Under the pieces are notes generated by a model, which was given only the letters and a program-made list of their open reading frames with translations, searched no databases and was not told where the DNA came from. This document shows positions 54,747 to 64,000 of a stretch of 64,000 nt of DNA, piece after piece. Source of the DNA: Bog-366 sp963722555 (GTDB taxonomy: Bacteria > Acidobacteriota > Terriglobia > UBA7540); NCBI GenBank assembly GCA_963722555.1, contig CAVRNQ010000001.1, positions 879,339 to 943,338 on the forward strand, in the 5' to 3' direction. The position numbers and the translations under genes are program-made. Numbering within the stretch: the first letter of the stretch is position 1; each line of letters begins with the position of its first letter.

Positions 54747-56429
54747 GTGCCATTCAATCTTAAGCATCAGAGTCACACGATCACGGACGGACGCGACCGC
54801 GCTGGCGCGCGTGCCATGTACAAGGCGATTGGGTTCACGGACGCAGACTTGGCGAAGCCCATCGTCGGCATCGCCAACACCTGGATTGAGACCATGCCTT
54901 GCAACTACCACCTGCGGCAACTGGCGGAAAAGGTGAAGGCAGGTGTGCGCGCGGCCGGCGGCACTCCCATGGAGCTGAACACCATCGCCATTTCCGACGG
55001 CGTGACCATGGGCACGGAGGGGATGAAGGCTTCACTCGTCAGCCGCGAGGTGGTGGCCGACTCGATCGAATTGGTCGGCCGCGGCCACATGTTTGACGCC
55101 ATGGTGGCGCTGGTCGGCTGCGACAAGACCATTCCCGGTGGGGCCATGGCGCTCATACGGCTGAACGTTCCGAGTGTCCTCCTTTACGGGGGCTCCATTG
55201 CCGCGGGGCGCTTCCAGGGTCGCGATGTGACGATTGTTGACGTTTACGAGGGCGTGGGCGCCAATGCCGCCGGCCTCATGACCGACGCGGAATTGAAGCA
55301 ATTGGAGGACGCGGCGTGTCCGGGGGCCGGCGCCTGCGGCGGCCAGTTCACCGCCAACACCATGTCCACGGTGATGGAGTTCATCGGCCTTTCTCCCCTG
55401 GGAGCAAACAGCGTTCCGGCTCTCGACCCGCAGAAGGACGAAGTCGCCTACCAGTGCGGCGAGATCGTGATGGACCTGCTGAAGCGGGGAGTCAAGCCGC
55501 TGGACATCCTCACCCGCAAAGCTTTCGAAAACGCCATCGCCAGTGTGGCGGCCACCGGTGGTTCCACCAACGCCGTGCTGCATCTGCTGGCCATGGCGCG
55601 CGAAGCCAACGTCCCGCTGACCATTGACGACTTTGACGCCATCAGTTCGCGCACGCCCATCATCGCGGATTTGAAACCCGGCGGGCGGTACGTGGCCGTC
55701 GATGTGCACCGCGCGGGCGGAATTCCGCTCATTGCCAAGAAACTGCTGGAGGCCGGTTTGATCGATGGCTCGCAGATGACCCCCACCGGCAAGACCATCG
55801 CCGAGGAAGTCGCGCACGTCAAGGAAACGCCCGGGCAGGATGTGGTGAGGCCCGTCTCGAATCCCGTAAAGAAAACCGGCGGCCTGGTCATCCTGAAAGG
55901 GAATCTCGCGCCCGAGGGCTGCGTCATCAAAGTGGCCGGCGTCGAGCGCACCTACCATCGCGGGCCGGCGCGGGTCTTCGATTGCGAAGAAGACGCCATG
56001 CGCGCCGTCACTGCCAAAAGCATCAAGGCCGGCGATGTCGTGGTGATTCGCTATGAGGGCCCGCGCGGCGGGCCTGGCATGCGGGAGATGCTGGGAGTAA
56101 CCGGCGCCATTGTGGGCGAAGGCCTGGGCGAATCCGTCGCCTTGCTGACCGACGGCCGCTTCAGCGGCGGCACGCACGGCTTGATGGCGGGTCACGTGGC
56201 TCCGGAAGCGGCGCGGGGTGGGCCGATCGCCGCCCTGGCCGACGGCGACACGGTCGTGGTCAACATCGAAAAGCGGCGCCTCGACGTGGAAATTTCCGAG
56301 GCCGATATCCAGAAGCGCCTCGCCCACTGGCGCACCCCCGAGCCGCGTTATAAGAGGGGAGTGTTCTCCAAGTACGCGGAGCTGGTCTCCTCCGCCTCGG
56401 AAGGGGCCGTGACGTTCGTAAAGTTCTGA
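54747..56429 (+). CDS. ilvD: Dihydroxy-acid dehydratase
   Basis: Fe-S dehydratase in isoleucine, valine and leucine synthesis. From the GTG at 54747 the 560-residue protein has the cluster cysteines Cys52 (ETMPCNYH), Cys125 (VGCDKTIPGG) and Cys197 (GAGACGGQFTANTM), and the C-terminal GRFSGGTHGLMAGHVAPEA. I chose the GTG because GGGAGG sits 5 nt upstream and the frame then begins VPFNLKHQSHTITDGRDR, the family start; the upstream ATGs add unrelated sequence. No other ilv gene is near. Confidence 0.93.
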   Translation: MPFNLKHQSHTITDGRDRAGARAMYKAIGFTDADLAKPIVGIANTWIETMPCNYHLRQLAEKVKAGVRAAGGTPMELNTIAISDGVTMGTEGMKASLVSREVVADSIELVGRGHMFDAMVALVGCDKTIPGGAMALIRLNVPSVLLYGGSIAAGRFQGRDVTIVDVYEGVGANAAGLMTDAELKQLEDAACPGAGACGGQFTANTMSTVMEFIGLSPLGANSVPALDPQKDEVAYQCGEIVMDLLKRGVKPLDILTRKAFENAIASVAATGGSTNAVLHLLAMAREANVPLTIDDFDAISSRTPIIADLKPGGRYVAVDVHRAGGIPLIAKKLLEAGLIDGSQMTPTGKTIAEEVAHVKETPGQDVVRPVSNPVKKTGGLVILKGNLAPEGCVIKVAGVERTYHRGPARVFDCEEDAMRAVTAKSIKAGDVVVIRYEGPRGGPGMREMLGVTGAIVGEGLGESVALLTDGRFSGGTHGLMAGHVAPEAARGGPIAALADGDTVVVNIEKRRLDVEISEADIQKRLAHWRTPEPRYKRGVFSKYAELVSSASEGAVTFVKF

Positions 56430-56479
56430 GAGTTGGCGGTAAAGGTGTCATTTGCGAGAAACGGGCGCTCCAAGGTGCA

Positions 56480-56567
56480 GTCATTCCCGCGAAAGCGGGA
56501 ATCTACTCCGCCAGCCATTGGAAATGCGCCCCAGACGGACTGGATTCCCGCTTGCGCGGGAATGACC
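56480..56567. repeat. Paired REP-like palindromes
   Basis: TCATTCCCGCGAAAGCGGGA and its inverted partner (ATTCCCGCTTGCGCGGGAAT) face each other about 40 bp apart, a BIME-like arrangement downstream of ilvD. The gap 56430-56728 holds no gene. Confidence 0.7.
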
Positions 56568-56728
56568 AGTGTTTCGAAAGGGATCCCATTCCAGATGGCA
56601 CCAGCGCTCATTTTCTTGCCGCGTTCCCTCGGAATGTGCAAAAATGTTCAGGCGTGGAAGGTGCGGCGAAGCGGTGAGTGTGCCTGGACCTTCCCGTCAG
56701 GGCGACAAGACATGACCAAGGAGAGGCA

Positions 56729-57487
56729 TTGAATCCCGACCTCAAATCCGTCATCGAACTCCAGCAGGTTGACCTGAAGGTGGCGGAGTTGGCGGTATTG
56801 ATCGATTCACTGCCCGCCCAGATTCAGACCTTGCAGTCCCAACTCGATGACTTCATTCACGCCCACGAAGAGCGCAAGAAGCGCCTGGCCGCCAATCAGA
56901 AAGAGCGGAAGAACCTGGAAGGCGATGTCGAGATCATCCAGGAAAAGATCACCAAGCACAAAGATCAGCTTTACCAGGTCAAAACCAACGAACAATACAA
57001 GGCCATGCTGAAGGAGATTGCGGGCGAAGAAACCAACATCCGCGCGATTGAGGATCAGATCCTGGAGAAAATGATTGAGGCCGAAGATCTCCAGCAACAC
57101 GTCCAGGACGCGGCAGCGCGGCTGGAGGGTGAGAAAGCGCGCGTGGCGGGTGAGATCAAACGGCTGCAGGATGAACGCCAGACGGATCTGGATGAGCGCG
57201 AGCGCCTGCACGCGCGGCGCACGGAACTTACCGCGGCGCTCAGCGACTCAGTCCGGAACCTGTACGAACGCATCCGCTCTTACCGAAACGGGATCGCTCT
57301 GGCGGAAGTGCGCGAAGGTCTCTGCACCGCGTGCAACGTCCGGCTGCGGCCGCAGGTCTACAATGAAATCCGGAGCAGCGATGTCGTGCTGACGTGTGAA
57401 AACTGCAGCCGGATTGTCTATTATGTCGAGCCTCCGCCCGCGGAGCAGGCAGAGGGCAATGACCAGAGCGCGGGAGCAGCAGTCTGA
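56729..57487 (+). CDS. C4-type zinc ribbon coiled-coil protein (DUF164 type)
   Basis: A 252-residue protein. A long coiled coil (about residues 15-180, rich in Glu, Lys, Gln) is followed by a C-terminal zinc ribbon with CTACNVRLRPQV and CENCSRIVYY. This is the CT398/DUF164 family, whose exact function is unsettled. I start at the TTG at 56729, with AAGGAG 6-10 nt upstream. The RNase H gene follows by about 90 bp on the same strand, a pairing seen in other genomes. Confidence 0.85.
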   Translation: MNPDLKSVIELQQVDLKVAELAVLIDSLPAQIQTLQSQLDDFIHAHEERKKRLAANQKERKNLEGDVEIIQEKITKHKDQLYQVKTNEQYKAMLKEIAGEETNIRAIEDQILEKMIEAEDLQQHVQDAAARLEGEKARVAGEIKRLQDERQTDLDERERLHARRTELTAALSDSVRNLYERIRSYRNGIALAEVREGLCTACNVRLRPQVYNEIRSSDVVLTCENCSRIVYYVEPPPAEQAEGNDQSAGAAV

Positions 57488-57578
57488 GCGGACTCATTCC
57501 CTGTGCCTGGGCGCGAGAACCGGCGACGGCTCAATCCCCCTCATAGGACGGAATTGCAACCCGGGTACATCTTCCCGC

Positions 57579-58172
57579 ATGATGAGCTCATCTGAAGTCG
57601 TGGCGCACGTGGACGGTGCCTCGCGGGGAAACCCGGGCCCGGCCGCTTACGGCGTGGTCATGGAAACTACGGCCGGCGAGCGCGTCGCAGCGTTTGCGAA
57701 GTTCCTGGGAGAAACCACCAACAACTTTGCGGAATACCAGGGCCTGCTGGCAGCCTTGGACTACGCTCTCGGCCATCACCATCTCCGCCTGAGTGTGGTA
57801 ACGGATTCCGAGTTGATGGCCCGTCAGATCTCCGGGCGCTACAAGGTTCGCAGCTCTGACCTGAAACCGCTGTACGACAAGGCCCAGGCGATGATCGCGC
57901 GCCTGGAGTCCTTCTCGATCCGGCACGTCCCGCGAGAGCACAACCGCGCAGCCGACCGTCTGGCGAACCAAGCACTGGATGCCGCGGAAGCGGGCCTCGC
58001 TATGCCCCCAGCGCCCGCACCCCACGCTGCCTCGGCGCGACTTGCAAACACCGCTCCGGGCGAACCTCTGCACACCTCCGCGACGTTTCAGAGTGGGGTG
58101 CTCAGGCCGCACGAACGGCTTCCTCTCTTCGACGGCGAGAAAGTGGAGTTGGAAATTCGCCGCAAGAAATGA
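57579..58172 (+). CDS. Ribonuclease HI-family protein
   Basis: RNase H-fold nuclease expected to cut RNA in RNA-DNA hybrids. From the ATG at 57579 the 197-residue protein has the four acidic residues: Asp12 (AHVDGASRGNPG), Glu52 (NNFAEYQGLLAAL), Asp76 (VVTDSELMARQI) and the final Asp in HNRAADRLANQALD. A 60-residue Ala/Pro-rich tail follows. The frame extends further upstream to 57396 through the zinc-ribbon gene, which I reject as overlap. Confidence 0.88.
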   Translation: MMSSSEVVAHVDGASRGNPGPAAYGVVMETTAGERVAAFAKFLGETTNNFAEYQGLLAALDYALGHHHLRLSVVTDSELMARQISGRYKVRSSDLKPLYDKAQAMIARLESFSIRHVPREHNRAADRLANQALDAAEAGLAMPPAPAPHAASARLANTAPGEPLHTSATFQSGVLRPHERLPLFDGEKVELEIRRKK

Positions 58173-58213
58173 ACTGCCTCGCGAGACTGGCCGACCAAGA
58201 TGGCTGGGTTACG

Positions 58214-58361
58214 CAGGCTGCGGAAAAACTCTTCCCTGCTGTCATTCTGAGCGAAGCGAAGAATCTCGCTCTGTGCATTTTCATGGCAATGCGAGATTCT
58301 TCGTCGGTCGCCGTGGCGACCTCCTCAGAATGACAGTCCCGGCGGGTTTCCCCGCAGCCTG
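58214..58361. mobile_element. Small element with CAGGCTGCGG terminal inverted repeats
   Basis: A 148-bp non-coding element bounded by CAGGCTGCGGAAAAACT and the complement of GTTTCCCCGCAGCCTG. Inside is a palindromic TGTCATTCTGAG...CTCAGAATGACA. It resembles a MITE; a larger relative is at 60856-61269. Confidence 0.55.
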
Positions 58362-58493
58362 TACGGCGCCGCGCGGGATCTCCTGTATAATGTCACTGCA
58401 CGCGGGCGCGGCCTGTAGTTTCCGCGCTCTGGGCGGCCAGCGGGCACTCCGCAGCGCGGAATTCGCGAGAGAAATCCAAAGAGGCACAATTCT

Positions 58494-58766
58494 ATGGCAC
58501 AGCGAATGGTGAAATGCGTGATGCTCAAGAAGGAACTTCCGGGCCTGGATGAGCCACCCTGGACCGGGGAGCTCGGGCAGCGCATTTACGATAACGTCTC
58601 CCAGCAAGCGTGGAACTTGTGGCTTGACCACTTACGGATGCTGATCAACGAATATCGCCTGGTGCCTTCCACGAAGGAAGCTCAGGATTTCATCGCCCAT
58701 CAAATGGAGCAATTCTTTTTCGGCGCAGGCACAGCACACCCGCCCCAGTTTATCCCGCCCCAGTGA
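58494..58766 (+). CDS. yggX: Fe(2+)-trafficking protein YggX
   Basis: Small protein that protects Fe-S clusters against oxidative damage. The 90 residues have the family start MVKCVMLKKELPGLDEPPW with a conserved Cys, then GQRIYDNVSQQAWNLWLDHLRMLINEYRL. A TATAAT box at 58386-58391 could be its promoter -10. It is followed by a cytochrome c gene. Confidence 0.93.
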   Translation: MAQRMVKCVMLKKELPGLDEPPWTGELGQRIYDNVSQQAWNLWLDHLRMLINEYRLVPSTKEAQDFIAHQMEQFFFGAGTAHPPQFIPPQ

Positions 58767-59048
58767 AAGCCCTGAGCCCCGCTGGCCACGCGGCGGATCG
58801 AACCAATGACGGGTTCTCTCGCAGGATGGATTCCTGTTCCCAGCCCGGGACTTGCCGTGGTAACGGCGCTCTTGCCCAGCCCAGTGATTCTTGATTTTTG
58901 TCCATCCCCCTCTGTAACATGCTACCCTCTCAGGGAAGGCTCTTTGCAGTGGGCCATGGTGCGCGGCCGGGGCAGGTGCGACGGGCTCGCAGGTAAAAAC
59001 CTTCCGAGGCATTGGACTTCAACCTGGTTTCGGATTCATAGGGGTTAT

Positions 59049-59393
59049 ATGCGATCCTGGGCATCACCATTCCTCAGGTTTCTCGGACTTAGTGCTGGCT
59101 TGCTGACCTGCGTTGTGGCGCTTCAGGCAGCGCCTGCGGCGGGCGGGGCTGCACTTTTCAAGCAGAAGTGCTCAATGTGCCATGGCGCCGACGGCAAGGG
59201 GTTTGCCGCCATCAAGACTCCGGATTTCACCGACCCGAAATGGCAAGCCTCCCTCAAGGACAACGGGATAGGGGAGGCGATCAAGAACGGCAAGAAGGGC
59301 ACGACTATGCCCGCCTTCGGGGAGAAGCTGAAGGATGAGGAGATCCAGGCGCTGGTGGGCTATATTCGTTCCTTCGGCAGCAGGAAGAAGTAG
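59049..59393 (+). CDS. Exported c-type cytochrome
   Basis: A 114-residue monohaem cytochrome c. A signal peptide (about residues 1-30, PFLRFLGLSAGLLTCVVALQA) precedes the haem motif CSMCH (Cys41, Cys44, His45), and Met87 (TTMPAFG) is the likely axial ligand. GGGG lies about 6 nt before the ATG at 59049; a frame extending to 58806 has no signal peptide. It should be a periplasmic electron carrier. Confidence 0.9.
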   Translation: MRSWASPFLRFLGLSAGLLTCVVALQAAPAAGGAALFKQKCSMCHGADGKGFAAIKTPDFTDPKWQASLKDNGIGEAIKNGKKGTTMPAFGEKLKDEEIQALVGYIRSFGSRKK

Positions 59394-59536
59394 CCGCGCC
59401 TTTCCGCACTGCGGCAGGGGAGTTCCGCGGCTGTGGCGGAACGGTCACGGGTACGAAATCGCCACTTGCCAACCTGGCCGGATCGGGGTAGCATCGGCTG
59501 CAAAACCAATTTGGGAGGTCGGGATAAGCCTAAGAA

Positions 59537-60664
59537 TTGGACGCTTCCTCGGAATGCATCGTAGAGCTTCGAAACGTTTGTAAGCGTTACGGGGAGCACG
59601 CCGCCCTGGAAGACTTTACGCTCGCCGTGCGGCGGGGCGAATTCCTGACGCTTCTGGGCCCCAGCGGTAGTGGCAAGACCACTTTGCTGCGCTTGGTGGC
59701 CGGCTTCGAGTTACCGCAGGGGGGGCAAGTCCTGATCAATGGGCACGACGCTTCCCTCCTCCCTCCTTACCATCGCAACGTCAACACGGTCTTTCAGCAC
59801 TACGCCCTCTTTCCGCACTTGACAGTCTTCCGTAACGTGGCCTTCGGGCTGGAGCAGAAGAAGTTGCCCCGGGCGGAGATTCAACGCCACGTGCGAGCCA
59901 TACTGGAGATGGTGGAGTTACCCGGCAAGGAGGATCGGTATCCCCAGCAATTGAGCGGCGGCGAGATGCAGCGCGTAGCGCTGGCGCGGGCCCTGGTTCT
60001 GGAACCGGCGGTGCTGCTTCTGGACGAGCCGCTCGGTGCGCTCGACCAAAAGCTTCGGCAACAAATGCAGGTGGAGTTGAAACGGCTGCGCGAGCGCCTG
60101 GGGATCACCTTCATTTTCGTGACGCACGACCAGGAAGAAGCCCTGGTGATGTCGGACCGCGTCGCCGTGATCAACCACGGGCGCCTCGAACAAGTGGGGA
60201 CGGGTGAAGAAATCTATGAACGCCCGCGGACGCATTTCGTGGCGGAGTTCATGGGGGTCGAGAATTTCTTCGAGGTCAGCTGCGTCGCTCACACTCCGGA
60301 GGGGACGCGCTTCGAGACAGCCGGCGGTCATGCTTTGTGGGCTTCGAACTCCGTGGACCTGCCGGAGCGTTCCCACGCCACGCTCGCCGTGCGGCCCGAG
60401 TGTGTGCGGCTGACGCGTGGTCTTCCCCGGGAGAATGGGAGCCGGCTCAACGTGCTGAAGGGTGAACTCGTCGACTCCATCTACGAGGGAGGCAGACGCC
60501 GTTGGGCGGTGCGCATTGCCAATGGCCAGCGGGTGGTCGTGCGGGATACCAATTCCGCCCGGGACACGCGGCCCAACGGCGACGCAAGCGGACCGAGGGT
60601 TTACCTCTCCTGGGATTCCGCCAAGAGCTTGGTCTATCCGCACAACGGTGCGGAACCCCATTGA
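59537..60664 (+). CDS. PotA-like ABC transporter ATPase, solitary
   Basis: A 375-residue ATPase of the spermidine/putrescine (PotA) type. It has Walker A GPSGSGKTT, Q-loop NTVFQHYALFPHLTV, signature LSGGEMQRVALARAL, Walker B VLLLDEPLGALDQ and H-loop FVTHDQEEAL, followed by a C-terminal TOBE domain (about 270-365). An in-frame TAA at 59531 means the TTG at 59537 is the only plausible start. No permease or binding-protein gene is adjacent. Confidence 0.88.
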   Translation: MDASSECIVELRNVCKRYGEHAALEDFTLAVRRGEFLTLLGPSGSGKTTLLRLVAGFELPQGGQVLINGHDASLLPPYHRNVNTVFQHYALFPHLTVFRNVAFGLEQKKLPRAEIQRHVRAILEMVELPGKEDRYPQQLSGGEMQRVALARALVLEPAVLLLDEPLGALDQKLRQQMQVELKRLRERLGITFIFVTHDQEEALVMSDRVAVINHGRLEQVGTGEEIYERPRTHFVAEFMGVENFFEVSCVAHTPEGTRFETAGGHALWASNSVDLPERSHATLAVRPECVRLTRGLPRENGSRLNVLKGELVDSIYEGGRRRWAVRIANGQRVVVRDTNSARDTRPNGDASGPRVYLSWDSAKSLVYPHNGAEPH

Positions 60665-60855
60665 CTCGCTTCCGCACGAAGGTAGACTCTAACCCCACCC
60701 CACCCAGGTCCATGTTTTCCTAGCGCGGCGGCGTGAACGCTGGCGCCAGAGCGAATACAAACCAGCCCTCGCGCCAAACCATGGGCTGCCACCCGCGCCC
60801 ACGGCAACAAATCTGTAACCAACTGCGTGTTGAAGCCATCTCTTAAATAGGGCTC

Positions 60856-61269
60856 AACAGGCTGCGGAGAAACCCGTCGGGACTGTCATTCTGAGGAGCC
60901 GCAGGCGGTCCTGAGCATAGCGAAGGAAGAATCTCGTATTGCCATGAAAATGCGCAGAGCGAGATCCTTCACGTAGTTTACCCTGAGCGGGCAGAGCGAG
61001 ATCCTTCGCTACGCTCTGCAGAAACTCGACGCGTAAGTCATTTAGATTCAGCATCGCTTGCGCTGTCATTCTGAGCCCGCATTTTGGGCGAAGAACCCCC
61101 GTAGTTTACTCTGTTCGCCAACCCCCCGCGAACTGCCGGGTCCTTCGCTTCGCTCAGGATGACAGCGAGGGGCATGGGTTCTCCTTGTCGAGTTTCTGCC
61201 CATCATGGGCAGCCGAAAGGCTGTCAATGCTCAGGATGACAGCAGGGAAGCGTTTTTCCGCAGCCTGTT
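60856..61269. mobile_element. Larger CAGGCTGCGG inverted-repeat element
   Basis: A 414-bp non-coding block bounded by AACAGGCTGCGGAGAAAC (60856-60873) and the complement of GTTTTTCCGCAGCCTGTT (61252-61269). Inside are several GATCCTTCG and TGTCATTCTGAG copies. It fills most of the 60665-61391 gap, which holds no gene. Confidence 0.55.
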
Positions 61270-61391
61270 AAGCAGATTTTCTGAGGCGCACCGGACGACG
61301 ACGCAAAACCTCCGGCGGCGCGCCCGGCAAGTTTTCGCGACAATTCATCCGGCGGGTGAAGTTCGATAAATCCAATGACCGGGAGGGAATC

Positions 61392-61793
61392 GTGACTGCG
61401 GAAAAGGTAGTTAAGACTGATGCCGAGTGGAAGGATCTCCTCACTCCGGAGCAGTATGAAGTGACGCGCCGCAAGGGGACCGAGCGCGCCTTCTCCGGCC
61501 AATACTGGAACTCGCACGAGGAGGGAATGTTCCGTTGCGTCTGCTGCGGCACCGCCCTCTTTAGTTCCCAAACCAAGTTCGATTCCGGCACGGGCTGGCC
61601 GAGCTTCTGGGAACCGGCAGCCGACGAGAACGTCTACCGCGAAACCGACCGGAGTCACGGCATGGAGCGCACGGAAGTCCGCTGTGCCCGGTGCGAAGCG
61701 CACCTCGGCCACGTGTTTGAAGGCGGCCCGCCACCCACCCATCTTCGTTTCTGCATCAATTCCGCTGCGCTCAAGTTTGTGAAGAGTGAATGA
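61392..61793 (+). CDS. msrB: Peptide-methionine (R)-S-oxide reductase
   Basis: Repairs R-methionine sulfoxide in proteins. The 133-residue protein has the two CxxC zinc pairs (FRCVCCG and VRCARCEAHLGH) and the catalytic Cys in RFCINSAAL. The SGTGWPSFWEP active-site loop is intact. I start at the GTG at 61392, with GGGAGG 5 nt upstream; a GTG at 61356 is a weaker alternative. It stands alone. Confidence 0.92.
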   Translation: MTAEKVVKTDAEWKDLLTPEQYEVTRRKGTERAFSGQYWNSHEEGMFRCVCCGTALFSSQTKFDSGTGWPSFWEPAADENVYRETDRSHGMERTEVRCARCEAHLGHVFEGGPPPTHLRFCINSAALKFVKSE

Positions 61794-61936
61794 GCAGGCG
61801 ACGGAGCTTTGATTCCCACCCAGGCGTCGTTGTGTAACGACGCTTCCACCTTCGAGCCGGGAATGCCGGAGCCGTGCGGAGGCAGCAGATCCCTCACCCG
61901 CCCGCCGCCGGCCGACATGCAGCGGCCGCCCACGGA

Positions 61937-62191
61937 TTAATCTGGTGCCCTGATGGCGGCGAGTTGCTTCTCTAGAGCGGCGAGCGCACTTTCGAGCATC
62001 GCGAGATGGCGGGGGTTCTGGCTAGCCTGGATTTGTTGCAGCACGTGGGTGCGCGCGAGCAGCAGCGTTTCCCTCTTCCGTAGCGTTGCAGTCATCTCGG
62101 GCGTGACGGAATGCTTGGCAGGTTTCGTCGCGTCGGACCGCGCGGATTCGATCTGCGACTCAACCGATTTGCTTTCCCAGCCTCTGGCCAT
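61937..62191 (-). CDS. Small helical protein, unknown function
   Basis: An 84-residue protein starting MARGWESKSVESQIESAR, mostly helical with a Leu-rich second half (TLLLARTHVLQQIQ ... LAMLESALAALEKQLAAIR). The end looks like a short coiled coil. A longer frame to 62236 is possible. No known domain; it is convergent with msrB. Confidence 0.6.
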   Translation of the reverse strand: MARGWESKSVESQIESARSDATKPAKHSVTPEMTATLRKRETLLLARTHVLQQIQASQNPRHLAMLESALAALEKQLAAIRAPD

Positions 62192-62549
62192 GTCCTTCCC
62201 GGTCAATAGACTACTCGTTTCTATGCCGTCCGGCAATCTGTAAGCGGACCCGGCTTTCGTAGAGGCCGCCTTTAGCGGGCAAGTCTTTCAATCCATGATG
62301 CCGCCCTGAAGGGCGCCGCTGCGAAAAGCAGCCGCAGAAGCGGCCCTTCTTACTTTGGGAGGTCTTCGCCCCCACCCAGGCTGCGCCGCGCCGTGGCACG
62401 GCCCCTGCTTCTCCGCCGTTGCAATTGCCCCTCGGTTCATCTATCGTCATGCGCGTGTGTCGGTGATGGTTTCCTTCTCCTGGAGGGGGAAACGCGAGGG
62501 GCAGGGATCGTCCGTGGCAGCGGATCGACTTCAAGTGGCGGGGGCAAAC

Positions 62550-64000
62550 ATGAAATACCTGATTCGAATCTTCTGGGCAGGGTGCATTATGTCATGCTGC
62601 TCGGCGTTAACGCTGCGCAAGGTCAAACCTACAACCTGATGCCGCAGCCGGCGCAACTCACGCCGGACGGGGGGCGCCTCGCGATTGACGGCAGTTTTCG
62701 AGTTGCGCTCGAAGGATACCAGGAGCCGCGTCTGGAGGCTGCGGCGGCGCGCCTTATCGGCGACTCGCCAAACAGACCGGCATTCCCTTAAGCTACGGGC
62801 TCGGGACGCATCCCGGCATAGCGACGCTCGTGCTCCATTGCGATCACGCAGGGGAGCAAGTCCAGTCCATCAAAGAAGATGAGTCCTACCAACTCAAGTC
62901 GTGTCGCGACAGGCTCGCCTTACGGCGCCTACTCCGGTGGGCGTGCTGCGAGGAATCGAGACCTTTCTGCAGTCGTCACTCTCGATGCGCAGGGATTCGG
63001 TGCGCCGGGCGTGCGCATCGAGGACCACCCGCGGCCTCCTGGCGTGGCTTGGTCATTGACTTGCCCGCCATTGGATGCCCGAGGACGTTCTGAAGCGCAA
63101 CCTGAATGCCATGGCCGCCGTGAAGCTCAATGTGCTCCACCTTCACCTCACGGACGATCAGGGCTTCCGAGTCGAAAGCAAGGAATACCCCAAACTTCAG
63201 GAGATGGGCTCGGACGGCCACTATTACACCCAGGCCCAAATTACCGATCTGGTCGCCGACGCGCGTGACCGGGGCATTCGCATCGTCCCGGAAATCGAGA
63301 TGCCCGGCCACTCCACGAGTTGGTACGTGGGGTACCCCGAACTCTCCAGCGGCCCCGGGCCGTTTCAAATCGAACGCCATTGGGGCATCTTCGATCCCGC
63401 CCTGGATCCGACGCGCCCGGATATTTACACCTTCCTCGACGGTCTGATCGGCGAGATCGCTGCGCTCTTTCCCGATTAGTACCTCCACGTGGGCGGTGAC
63501 GAGGTCAACGGGAAGCAGTGGGATAGGAATCCGCAAATCCAGGCTTTCAAGAAAGCGCACGGGCTCAAAGACAACACTGACCTGCAGCTTTACTTCGAAC
63601 AACAGCTTCTGCCCATTGTCCAGAAGCACGGCAAGAAAATGATTGGGTGGGACGAGATCTTTCGTCCCGATCTTCCCAAGGATGTTGTGGTGCACTCTTG
63701 GGGCGGGCCGGGTAGTCCCCCGGGCCCAGACGGCACGGCTGGGTTACATGAGTATCCTCTCCAACGGCTATTACCTCGACTTCGCCCTGCCGCCTGCGGC
63801 CTATTACCGGGTCGATCCCCTGGGCGGCGCTGCCGCGCAAACCCTCACGCCCGAGCAGGCGTCGCGCATCCTGGGCGGGGAGGCCTGCATGTGGAGCGAA
63901 CTCGTATCAACGGAAAACGTTGACTCCCGCATCTGGCCCTCGACCGCCGCCATCGCGGAAAGGTTCTGGTCTCCGCAGGACGTGCAGGACGTGGGTTCCA
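62550..64000 (+). pseudogene. Decayed GH20 beta-N-acetylhexosaminidase (runs off the window)
   Basis: GH20 sequence can be followed only by changing frame several times. The ATG at 62550 begins a signal-like peptide. The frame then shifts to NLMPQPAQLTPDGG (about 62630), LAKQTGIPLSYGLG (about 62765), PTPVGVLRGIETFLQ (about 62925) and DAQGFGAPGVRIEDHPR (about 62985). From 63060 a long frame holds WMPEDVLKRNLNAMAAVKLN and HLTDDQGFR. An in-frame TAG at 63477 falls just before YLHVGGDEV, which has the catalytic Asp-Glu pair. Another frameshift near 63710 leads to the GGEACMWSEL motif. At least five frameshifts and one nonsense change mean it cannot make the enzyme. Confidence 0.8.

Overview
The window is GC-rich, densely coded bacterial chromosome. 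It most likely comes from a member of the Acidobacteriota. That is an inference from gene style: an ADOP-like 826-residue permease, a serine/threonine kinase with a TPR tail, three tandem GT-C/TPR membrane proteins, and intergenic spaces full of short palindromic repeats. No rRNA, tRNA, CRISPR array, phage or complete insertion sequence was seen.

Layout. 1-1.6 kb: two small membrane proteins and repeats. 2-4.3 kb (minus): etfB, an ABM-fold protein, etfA. 4.6-11.5 kb (minus): a fatty-acid and phospholipid cluster in transcription order yceD-rpmF-plsX-fabH-fabD-fabG-acpP-fabF, starting from a near-perfect sigma70 promoter; acpP has a second promoter and a MITE-like element sits between fabG and acpP. 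12-17 kb (plus): class V aminotransferase, serA, an EVE/PUA-like protein and a purine permease. 17-18.6 kb (minus): aroF behind an aromatic-rich leader peptide and attenuator, preceded by a separate structured RNA unit with its own promoter and terminator. 18.9-24.4 kb: M28 peptidase, a repeat-rich gap, and an RHS tip with a small exported partner protein. 24.4-29.5 kb (minus): ABC permease and ATPase, mutM, a lone nuoB. 29.8-35.3 kb: three tandem TMTC-like membrane/TPR paralogues. 35.4-48.5 kb: methyltransferase, thiC, Ser/Thr kinase, YyaL-type thioredoxin protein, DUF2203, nadA, moaA with a possible Moco riboswitch, a PP2C phosphatase and htpX. 48.6-50.9 kb: an accessory, AT-richer patch (PIN toxin/antitoxin, orphan HicB, DUF4145-like protein plus membrane protein). 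50.9-54.4 kb: clpB and hsp20. 54.7-61.8 kb (plus): ilvD, zinc-ribbon protein, RNase H, yggX, cytochrome c, PotA-like ATPase, msrB. The right end holds a small conserved-looking ORF and a heavily frameshifted GH20 hexosaminidase pseudogene.

How the genes fit together. Most are housekeeping: lipid synthesis, serine and aromatic amino-acid synthesis, cofactors (thiamin, NAD, molybdopterin), Fe-S and redox proteins, and protein quality control. The most interesting regulatory signal is upstream of aroF (about 17995-18615). A 23-codon leader peptide with 10 aromatic codons overlaps mutually exclusive hairpins that end in an intrinsic terminator. Just upstream is an unidentified, strongly folded RNA of roughly 290 nt.
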